From JBBIPA01 sp037443085 (GTDB lineage Bacteria; Chloroflexota; Dehalococcoidia; GIF9; UBA5629), in assembly GCA_037443085.1 (NCBI GenBank), contig JBBIPA010000005.1, positions 22,600-86,599 of the forward strand: DNA of 64,000 nt. The letters are read 5' to 3'. The translations under genes and the position numbers were made by a program. Shown here piece after piece: positions 17,684 to 24,918 of the stretch (positions are counted from its first letter, which is position 1; every line of letters begins with the position of its first letter). Under the pieces are notes generated by a model. It was given only the letters and a program-made list of their open reading frames with translations. It did no database searches and was not told where the DNA came from.

Positions 17684-18628
17684 ATGAAGACTGAAGACAT
17701 CCGTACTATTGCTTTGCTTGGAGCCGGCATGATAGGGCATGGGCTGGCATTACATTTCGCCAAAGCTGGCTACCAGGTTTCTCTCTATTCGCGGACACAA
17801 CAAACTCTGGACAAGGCTATTGAAAGTGTTAAATCAAATCTCCCTGCCCTGCTGCAAAAACCAGCTAGTTCAGATGAAATGGAAAAGGTCGCCGGCAGAA
17901 TAACAACCACCACTGACCTGGCTAAAGCAGTAGCCAACGCGCCGATAGTTATCGAATCAATAGCCGAGGACCTGAAAATAAAACAGGATGTATTCCAGGA
18001 ATTAGACCGGATATGTCCCCCGGAGACCATCCTGGCCACCAACACATCGGTTATCAGCATCACTGAAATAGCTGCCAAATCCAAAAATAGAAGCAGAATA
18101 GTGGGAACACATTTCTGGTTTCCACCCTATCTCATCCCGCTGGTCGAGGTCGTCAAGGGGAAAGACACCTCCGATGAAACCATGGAAACAACGTTTCAGT
18201 TCATGAAAAAAGCAGGGAAATACCCCATAAAATGCCTGAAGGATGTACCTGGATTTGTAGCCAATCGCCTGCAACACGCCCTGTGGCGGGAGGCAATCTC
18301 AATCGTAGAACACGGCATTGCCGACGCCGCCACTGTGGACGATGCTATTAAGAATAGCTTCGGTATTCGGATTGCCGTTCTGGGCCCTCTGGAAAACGCT
18401 GATATGGCTGGCCTGGATTTGACCCTGGCCATTCACAATACCGTACTAAAAGATTTAGAGGCTTCTCCCAACCCCTCACCCCTGTTACAGGACAAAGTAA
18501 AGAAGGGAGAGCTTGGCTTTAAATCTGGCAAAGGCTTCTATGACAGCTGGACACCAGAAAAGATAAAACGCACGCGGGAAAATCTCCTGAAATACCTGCT
18601 GGCGTATTCCAGAAAAGAGCAGGGTTAA
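17684..18628 (+). CDS. 3-hydroxyacyl-CoA dehydrogenase-family enzyme, candidate 3-hydroxy-5-oxohexanoate dehydrogenase
   Basis: 314 residues with an N-terminal NAD-binding fold (LLGAGMIGHG, about 11-20) and the C-terminal helical domain (DVPGFVANRLQHALWREA). Catalytic His143 and Glu155 are present, but the usual HFFNP reads HFWFPP, so the Asn that follows the His in true acyl-CoA dehydrogenases is lost. This is also seen in family members that act on free acids. The pathway needs oxidation of 3-hydroxy-5-oxohexanoate, a free acid, to triacetate, and the gene lies just before the BKACE gene that would consume that product. A role on an acyl-CoA cannot be ruled out. A modest TTAGGAG site precedes the ATG. 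Confidence 0.83.
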   Translation: MKTEDIRTIALLGAGMIGHGLALHFAKAGYQVSLYSRTQQTLDKAIESVKSNLPALLQKPASSDEMEKVAGRITTTTDLAKAVANAPIVIESIAEDLKIKQDVFQELDRICPPETILATNTSVISITEIAAKSKNRSRIVGTHFWFPPYLIPLVEVVKGKDTSDETMETTFQFMKKAGKYPIKCLKDVPGFVANRLQHALWREAISIVEHGIADAATVDDAIKNSFGIRIAVLGPLENADMAGLDLTLAIHNTVLKDLEASPNPSPLLQDKVKKGELGFKSGKGFYDSWTPEKIKRTRENLLKYLLAYSRKEQG

Positions 18629-18646
18629 CCGCGTTCAGATACACTT

Positions 18647-18675
18647 TTCAGTGTTGCTCAGATTTTTAGTATAAT
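18647..18675 (+). promoter_or_regulatory. Possible sigma70-type promoter before the BKACE gene
   Basis: TTCAGT at 18647-18652, a 17-base spacer, then a perfect TATAAT at 18670-18675, 34 bases before the ATG of the BKACE-type gene. The -35 is weak. It suggests an internal promoter for the last pathway gene. Confidence 0.45.
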
Positions 18676-18709
18676 TTGTTATCCAGAGCATACAACATAA
18701 GGAGGATAT

Positions 18710-19651
18710 ATGGCACAAATGGATAAACTCATTATAACCTGCGCCTTAACCGGCAATATTACCATGCCCACCCAGACATCCCATTTGCCTCTCTCGCCTC
18801 AAGAAATCATCGACGATGCCGTGAGAGCCGCCAATGCCGGGGCAGCCTCGGTCCACATTCATGGTAGAGACCCCAAGACCGCCAAACCGACCACAGACCC
18901 GGCAGTATATCGGGAAATTGCTGCCGGCATCAAAGCGCGCAGCAACGTCATCGTCTGTGTCACCACTGGTGGTACTGCGGATATGACGGCAGCACAGCGA
19001 GCGCAGGTAGTCCCCGCGCTAAAGCCTGAATTAGCCACCTTTAACATGGGCTCCATAAACTTCTCGATTCATCCCATAGCTGACCGCTACAAAGAGGATG
19101 AATGGAAATACCCCTGGGAGAAGGATTTCGCCGCCAGTACCAAGGAATTTATCTTCAGAAACACCTTCAAAGATATCGAGCAACTATGTCAACTGATGGC
19201 GGAGAACAACACCAAACCCGAGCATGAGGTCTATGATGTGGGACATCTGTATAACCTCAACTTTTTCATCAGGAAAGGTATCATCAAACTGCCCATCTGG
19301 TTACAATTTGTTACTGGAATTCTGGGCGGCATTGGCTCCACTATTGAAGACGTCATGTATATGAAACACACCGCAGACAGGTTATTCGGTGCTGAAAACT
19401 ACAAGTGGTCAGTTATCGGTGCTGGATACCCCGCCGAATTCAACCTGGCAACACTGTCTATCATGATGGGCGGGCATGCCAGGGTAGGATTGGAAGACAA
19501 TATCTTTGTGGAAAAGGGGAAACTTGGCACTAATGCCCAACTGGTAGAAAAAGTAGTCAGCATAGCCAGAATACTGGGACGAGAAATCGCCACACCTGAT
19601 GAAGCCAGACAGATACTTGGTTTGAAGGGTAGAGATAAGGTCAACTACTAG
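18710..19651 (+). CDS. BKACE-family beta-keto acid cleavage enzyme, candidate triacetate acetoacetate-lyase
   Basis: A 313-residue TIM-barrel enzyme of the beta-keto acid cleavage (formerly DUF849, Kce-like) family. Family landmarks are IITCALTGN near the start, the Zn-binding His49-x-His51 with Arg53-Asp54 (VHIHGRDP), FNMGSINF, GILGGIGST and the late HARVGLEDNIF. These enzymes split a beta-keto acid and transfer the acyl part to CoA from an acyl-CoA. In phloroglucinol fermentation the member called triacetate acetoacetate-lyase turns 3,5-dioxohexanoate plus acetyl-CoA into acetoacetate and acetoacetyl-CoA. The gene closes the island and is followed by a terminator. It has a TAAGGAGG site. 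Confidence 0.87.
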   Translation: MAQMDKLIITCALTGNITMPTQTSHLPLSPQEIIDDAVRAANAGAASVHIHGRDPKTAKPTTDPAVYREIAAGIKARSNVIVCVTTGGTADMTAAQRAQVVPALKPELATFNMGSINFSIHPIADRYKEDEWKYPWEKDFAASTKEFIFRNTFKDIEQLCQLMAENNTKPEHEVYDVGHLYNLNFFIRKGIIKLPIWLQFVTGILGGIGSTIEDVMYMKHTADRLFGAENYKWSVIGAGYPAEFNLATLSIMMGGHARVGLEDNIFVEKGKLGTNAQLVEKVVSIARILGREIATPDEARQILGLKGRDKVNY

Positions 19652-19671
19652 GCTATTTGCCAGACCAAATA

Positions 19672-19713
19672 ATAGCCACTATAGTCTCGCGCAGCTATGG
19701 TGGCTATCTTTTT
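19672..19713 (+). terminator. Rho-independent terminator of the catabolic operon
   Basis: ATAGCCACTATA (19672-19683) pairs with TATGGTGGCTAT (19696-19707), with one G-U pair and a 12-base loop, followed by CTTTTT. It ends the + strand operon and, lying between convergent genes, may also serve the UspA-type gene. Confidence 0.8.
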
Positions 19714-19733
19714 ACTATTCGCCGACTTATATA

Positions 19734-20204
19734 CTAGACGCCGGGTACGCAGCCAGGTGCTCTAATCATCATTACCGGCACACACACCGCTCTGAATACC
19801 CGGTCTGACACACTGCCATGTGCCCACCTGCTGGGCCCACCCCGGCCATGGCTTGCCATAACAATCAGGTCGCACTTCTTAACCTCTGTATAGATAATAA
19901 TCTCTTCCGCGGGGTCTCCCAGTAACACTTCCTTAGTCACCTTTACACCCTTCGCCTCCAACCCTTTGGCTAGTCTATCCAGATATTTCTTAGCCTGTCT
20001 CTCCATTTTGCCCACTGCTTCAGGCGCCAGGCGTTCCTCCGTAGGTTGACTAACATCCTCTACCAGCCTGAAACCCTGAACACGTTCGGTGACACTGACC
20101 AAAACCACATCGGCCTTGCACTTCGCTGCCAGCTCTTCCGCATACGGCAGAGCGCACTCAGCCAGCTTTGAGCCATCCAGCGGAACCACAATTTTCTTTA
20201 TCAT
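19734..20204 (-). CDS. Universal stress protein (UspA family)
   Basis: A 156-residue single-domain universal stress protein. It opens with KIVVPLDGSKLAECALPYA and carries the ATP-binding pattern G-x2-G-x9-G-(S/T) as GRGGPSRWAHGSVSD near the C-terminus, so it is probably an ATP-binding type. Such proteins are small cytoplasmic stress or starvation factors of poorly defined role. It is transcribed toward the catabolic operon and separated from it by the shared terminator. An AAAGGAGGGG site precedes the ATG. Confidence 0.92.
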   Translation of the reverse strand: MIKKIVVPLDGSKLAECALPYAEELAAKCKADVVLVSVTERVQGFRLVEDVSQPTEERLAPEAVGKMERQAKKYLDRLAKGLEAKGVKVTKEVLLGDPAEEIIIYTEVKKCDLIVMASHGRGGPSRWAHGSVSDRVFRAVCVPVMMIRAPGCVPGV

Positions 20205-20393
20205 TTCCCCTCCTTTTCAAACTGAGATACCCACAGAAAACGTAGACACTGAATAATAAGCAATCAGCCAATGAGGTGTCAATTCTTAAAATATACAGGC
20301 ATCTGGTTAACCTTGACATATTCTCAAGTAACAACTATATTTTTTATGACTGCAATGCTCCTCGCTTTGGGCAAAAGGAGATACTAAAAATCA

Positions 20394-20489
20394 ATGAACG
20401 GAGATGAGCTTCAGGCATTCAACCCTTTTAACACTACATGGCCTGCTACGCAAGAATTGAATGAACAACGATTCCACCTTGAAGGTTAA
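20394..20489 (+). CDS. Possible 31-residue leader peptide coupled to the nuclease/DUF2075 gene
   Basis: An ATG at 20394 opens a 31-codon frame (MNGDELQAFNPFNTTWPATQ...) that ends in TAATG, overlapping the start codon of the next gene. AAAGGAG lies about 13 bases upstream, a little far. The tight stop-start overlap suggests translational coupling, so this may be a real microprotein, an antitoxin-like remnant, or the tail of a lost upstream gene. I recognise no family. Confidence 0.4.
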   Translation: MNGDELQAFNPFNTTWPATQELNEQRFHLEG

Positions 20490-22460
20490 TGAGAAGAGAA
20501 TATTACTCAGACACCATTTCTAATTTTCTAAGAACCACGCCTAATGAGATTCTTGGGGGACTCGTAAAAAACAACGATTTTGCTTTGGAGCAAACCCAAA
20601 GAGACGCATGGTTAGAAGAAATAAACATCCTCCAAAAAACATTACAATCCTTAAAAGGTTCAGTATATTTTGAATACTCAATCCCACGCATGGGAAAGCG
20701 AATTGATGTTGTAGTTATTACCGGCTCAACCATTTTCGTTCTTGAGTTCAAGGTGGGTGAAAATGAATTCCCAGCTTGGGCAATAGACCAAGTTTGGGAT
20801 TATGCACTTGATTTGAAGAATTTCCACGAAGCAAGCCACGAGCATTTTGTTGCTCCAGTATTAATCGCTACTAAAGCAAAAAACGTTTCGCCAACAATTT
20901 CCACAACTCCACATAATGACAAATTGCTTTTTCCTATAAAATGCAATGGGGAACTGCTTAATCAAGTCATCGCAGATGTTTTACGCTTTACCAAAGGTAG
21001 TGCAATTGACCCAACCCAATGGGAGCTTGGAAGATATCAACCGACTCCCACTATTATTGAAGCGGCAATGGCTTTATACAATGGTCATTCAGTAAACGAA
21101 ATCTCACGAAGCGACGCAAGCGCAATTAATCTCAGCAAAACGTCTGACACAATCTCTGAAATCATCCGTCTTTCAAAAGAGAGGTCACATAAATCAATTT
21201 GTTTTGTAACAGGAGTGCCTGGCGCAGGCAAAACATTGGTTGGTCTCAATATCGCGACAAAGCACATTGATAAAGGGAATGATCTCTACAGCGTTTTTCT
21301 TTCAGGCAATGGCCCGCTAGTTGCCATTCTTCGCGAGGCCTTAGCACGAGATAAAGTTCAGCATGAAAAAGAGTGTGGACGTAAATTCAAGAAAAGCGAG
21401 GCAATGAGTGATGTCAAGATGTTCATTCAGAACGTTCACAACTTTCGTGATGAATGTCTTATAGACTTCAAAAAGCCACCTATTGAACACGTTGCATTAT
21501 TTGATGAAGCACAACGAGCATGGGATTTGCAACAAACAGCAAATTTCATGCAGCAAAAAAAGAAAATATCAAACTTCAACAAATCTGAACCGGAATTCTT
21601 GATTTCCTGCCTTGACCGTCATCCAGATTGGGCTGTCGTCGTTTGTCTGGTTGGTGGTGGACAAGAGATTAATACAGGGGAGGCAGGAATTAGTGAGTGG
21701 ATTGAATCCTTGAACCGTTCGTTTCCAGATTGGCACATCTATATTTCCCCTCAACTTACTGACAGTGAATATGATACAGAGAAGGTTTTAGATAAAATCA
21801 AGACCCATTCAAAAGCTATTTTTAAAGATGAATTACATCTTTCAGTTTCAATGCGGTCGTTCCGTGCCGAACATGTTTCCTTGTTAGTTAAACAATTGCT
21901 TGATTTGAAACCGTCTGAAGCACGGAAGACATTGACAAACGTAGAAGGTAAATATCCAATTGTTATAACTCGTGACCTTACCAAGGCAAAACAATGGCTA
22001 AAAGGCCAGGCGCGCGGTTCTGAACGCTACGGGGTCGTTGTTTCTTCCCATGCAAAACGATTAAAACCACATGCAATAGATGTGAAATCCCCGGTTGACC
22101 CAACTCATTGGTTTCTTGACGGAAAAGAAGATGTTCGCTCTTCTTATTTCCTTGAAGATGTNNNNNNNNNNAGTGCAAGGACTTGAACTCGATTGGACAT
22201 GTGTTGCATGGGATGCTGATTTCCGCTATGCCAAAGATGGTTGGGAATACCTTTCTTTTATTGGCGATCGGTGGCATCACATAAGGAAACGAGAACGACA
22301 GATTTATCTTAAGAATGCTTATCGTGTTCTTTTAACTCGTGCTAGACAAGGAGTGGTTATCGTCGTTCCACCAGGTGATCCAGATGATTTGACTCGCAAA
22401 AATGAGTTTTACGACCCAACTTTCGAATATTTACAGGAAATTGGTTTCAAAGTTATCTGA
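20489..22460 (+). CDS. PD-(D/E)xK-like nuclease fused to DUF2075 P-loop ATPase (split by assembly gap)
   Basis: One gene interrupted by ten Ns. The reading frame differs on the two sides (FLEDV before, VQGLELDW after), which shows the true gap is not ten bases; the protein is about 660 residues. Residues 65-130 look like a restriction-type nuclease core (IDVVV with Asp73, then FVLEFKVG with Glu86 and Lys88). The DUF2075 part has Walker A GVPGAGKT (242-249), Walker B HVALFDEAQ (Asp339-Glu340) and a helicase-like C-terminus (NAYRVLLTRARQGVVIVVP). Such nuclease-ATPase fusions often occur in phage-defence neighbourhoods. The DNA is visibly AT-richer than the neighbouring genes and no partner gene is present, so recent acquisition is likely. 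Defence is an inference. Confidence 0.82.
22162..22171. other. Assembly gap (10 N)
   Basis: Ten unknown bases inside the nuclease/DUF2075 gene. The frame changes across the gap, so its real length is not 10; it is a scaffolding placeholder. Coordinates to the right carry that uncertainty. Confidence 0.99.
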
Positions 22461-22571
22461 ACTTATCTTTATGCCATTGAAGGAGTTCTTATCTTCAACG
22501 TGCACTTTCTGCGCGAGCGCCGCGCACAGTATGGCAAGGACAAAAGCTGATTCCTATCCCCTCACTATAAA

Positions 22572-22725
22572 CTACTTGCAACCCACTCTCCCTCTATTGG
22601 ACAATTCCTCCAAGATAAACGCCGCTGCCTTCTTATCCAGCGGCTTGTTGCAGCCCCACTCATCTATAATATGAAAACAGCTTCCTGTATATTGAAACGA
22701 AATCCTCTCTCGTGATATATTTCAT
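22572..22725 (-). pseudogene. Possible frameshifted gene remnant
   Basis: In the 341-base gap between the DUF2075 and DUF362 genes, the - strand reads MKYITREDFVSIYRKLFSYY from an ATG at 22725, then stops. A neighbouring frame continues with IIDEWGCNKPLDKKAAAF and further acidic/basic helix-like residues to a TAG at 22572. Together these look like about 50 residues of a decayed coding sequence with one frameshift. I cannot name the family. The rest of the gap (22461-22571, 22726-22801) shows nothing except the GGAGGG site of the next gene. Confidence 0.35.
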
Positions 22726-22801
22726 TGCGTCATAATACTCTCGGTGTGCTATAATCAGCCATCAACGCATCGCCTACTCTTCCAACAAGGAGGGCAATAG
22801 T

Positions 22802-24067
22802 ATGGCAAAGTCAGTCGTTTCCATAGTCAAGGGAACTAACGCTGAGCAAATGGTGGAGGAAGCGCTCTCCCTGCTTGGCGGCGTTACCAACCTGGTTAAG
22901 CCCAATTCCACGGTGGTAATCAAGCCCAATTCGGGGCATCCCATTCCACCGGAAACCAGCGCCAACACCAGCCCGGCCGTGATAAAGGCAGTCATCAAGG
23001 TGCTGCGCAAAGCTGAACCCAAAGAAATCATCCTGGCTGAGGCATCAGCCATTGGCTGCGATACTCTGGAATCTTTTGAGGTAACCGGCATAGGCCAGGC
23101 GGCCAAAGAAGCCGGCGCAGATAAAATCATCGACATAAAAAGAGAAAAAGACCTGATAAAAATACCCATCAGGGACGCCCGGTCCGCCATAACCAGCGTA
23201 CTGTTGCCCCGATTTCTCCTGGAGGCTGACCATATCGTCAACGTGCCCATATTCAAGTCCCATGCCAGCATGGTATTTACCTGCGCTCTAAAGAATATCA
23301 AGGGAGTAGTGCAGGACAAGGTGCATTATCAGATGCATCAGACCGACCTGGCAGCCGCCATGATGGATGTCTGGTCGGTGATAAGGGCAGACCTGAATAT
23401 AATAGACATGATTCGTCCCGCAGAAGGTTTCGGTCCCCACAGCACCACACCGGTGGACTTCGGTTGCGTGGTTGCCGGCAAAGACCCGGTGGCGGTTGAT
23501 GCCACCATCTGCCGCATGATTGGCCTGGATATCAAGAGGGTTGCTTACTTTGAACCCGCCCGCGAGCGCGGCCTGGGGCACTACGAGGAGAAACTAATCG
23601 AGGTCCGGGGAAAATCTATAAAGGAAGTTTTCAAAAAACTGTGGCTGCCTTACCTTGAGGGATTCGATACCTGGCCCGATTACAACTTTTATCTGGAAGG
23701 TAGCTGCAGCAGTTGCCAGGGATTATTGGCTATGACCATGGAGAAGCTGAAGGCAATGGGGGAGTACGAGAAAAACAAAGGCATTTCCATTGTCGTCGGC
23801 CGCAAGAAAGAACTCCCCAAAGGCTTGAAGTCAGGCAAGGACGTCATACTGATGGGCGATTGCCTCAAGAAATACCGCGGTCAGGGCAGCCCGTTTTCCG
23901 GCGGCTGCCCTCCGGCAGAACCATTCCCTCTCTGGGTCATTATCGACAGGAAAGACCATACCGAGGTAGGCCCGGAGTTCCGCGATAGAATGGGGCAGGA
24001 TGAGAAACCCTGGAAAACTTACCTCGCTGAACTGGAAAAGAAGCGGAGCAGTAAATACAGGAGGTAA
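22802..24067 (+). CDS. DUF362 domain protein
   Basis: 421 residues. The DUF362 domain covers roughly 45-260 (VVIKPNSG, then HIVNVPIFKSHASMVFTCALKNIKG and DPVAVDATICRMIGL). The C-terminal part holds GSCSSCQG around residues 299-306 and a second Cys-containing stretch (GDCLKK...GGCPPAEPF), which could bind a metal or cluster. Many DUF362 proteins are fused to ferredoxin domains; this one is not. The biochemical role of this family is largely unknown. The gene has a GGAGGG site and points at the - strand TatD-like hydrolase/transhydroxylase pair, 4 bases from the hydrolase stop. Confidence 0.8.
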   Translation: MAKSVVSIVKGTNAEQMVEEALSLLGGVTNLVKPNSTVVIKPNSGHPIPPETSANTSPAVIKAVIKVLRKAEPKEIILAEASAIGCDTLESFEVTGIGQAAKEAGADKIIDIKREKDLIKIPIRDARSAITSVLLPRFLLEADHIVNVPIFKSHASMVFTCALKNIKGVVQDKVHYQMHQTDLAAAMMDVWSVIRADLNIIDMIRPAEGFGPHSTTPVDFGCVVAGKDPVAVDATICRMIGLDIKRVAYFEPARERGLGHYEEKLIEVRGKSIKEVFKKLWLPYLEGFDTWPDYNFYLEGSCSSCQGLLAMTMEKLKAMGEYEKNKGISIVVGRKKELPKGLKSGKDVILMGDCLKKYRGQGSPFSGGCPPAEPFPLWVIIDRKDHTEVGPEFRDRMGQDEKPWKTYLAELEKKRSSKYRR

Positions 24068-24071
24068 ACGC

Positions 24072-24863
24072 CTACTTCAAAGGCAATTTAAAGAATTTCC
24101 TGGGATTGTCCCAGACCACTTTTTCTATCTCATCATGAGTCATGCCCATCATTCTTAAAGCCATGGTTACCCTGGGTACTGTGAAGTAGAGGTCGCCACC
24201 AGCAAGTTCGCAATTTATTATCAATTTATCCCGCCTGGCGGGATTTTTCATCACATAGTCTGCGGCTACTTCAGGCGGCATCTTATCATGGCAGACACTC
24301 AAGCCCACCATGGCCCCCGTCTTTAGCCGGTAATCAAAGGTGCTTTCACCAGTGTGGTCGAGAACCACCCTCTCCAGGGGGAATTTTTCCTCTTTGATAA
24401 CTTCAACTATCTTTTTGATCACGGCCGGCGCCTGCGGAGCCAGTCGGATAGGTGTGTGTACGATGACAGGCAGATTATGTGCCCTGGCTATTGCCAGTTG
24501 CGCTTTGAAAAGCTCCCTTTCATCTTCAATGCCACAGTCAAGCCCAATCTCTCCCATTGCCACCACCTTCTCATGTTTCAGATATTTGGGAAGCTCCTTT
24601 AGACACTCCTTGATGCTCCTGGCATCAAGTCCATAGAAGGGGATGCTCAGAGAAACAAAAAGCTCAAAACCCATGGACTTGGCACTGTTCACTTCGAAAT
24701 CGAGAAACCGGCGCCACAGCCGAAATATGGTGTCAGCAGTGCCAGCACCTTTCAACATATGGGGCGAAGGGATGATGGCTGCCTCCATGCCAGCCATGGA
24801 AAGCTTCTCCAGGATGACGTCATCTATCATGTCGGTGTGCAGATGCGGGTCGATAAATCTCAT
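24072..24863 (-). CDS. TatD-like metal-dependent hydrolase (COG1099 type)
   Basis: About 263 residues of a TIM-barrel hydrolase. It opens with FIDPHLHTD (first metal HxH), then VAMGEIGLD (bridging Glu), VIVHTP and VLDHTG (His ligands). The late NCELAGGD replaces the usual Asp-containing loop, as in the COG1099 branch of the TatD/urease superfamily. I chose the ATG at 24863, six bases after AAAGGAGG; the TTG at 24869 would leave no room for the site. It lies 55 bases downstream of the third transhydroxylase-like large subunit on the same strand, so the two form an operon and it may hydrolyse a ring-derived product. Substrate unknown. Confidence 0.8.
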   Translation of the reverse strand: MRFIDPHLHTDMIDDVILEKLSMAGMEAAIIPSPHMLKGAGTADTIFRLWRRFLDFEVNSAKSMGFELFVSLSIPFYGLDARSIKECLKELPKYLKHEKVVAMGEIGLDCGIEDERELFKAQLAIARAHNLPVIVHTPIRLAPQAPAVIKKIVEVIKEEKFPLERVVLDHTGESTFDYRLKTGAMVGLSVCHDKMPPEVAADYVMKNPARRDKLIINCELAGGDLYFTVPRVTMALRMMGMTHDEIEKVVWDNPRKFFKLPLK

Positions 24864-24918
24864 TGCCAACCTCCTTTAATATTATTTTGCCACTGTTTTA
24901 TCGGACAGTTTCAGTACT

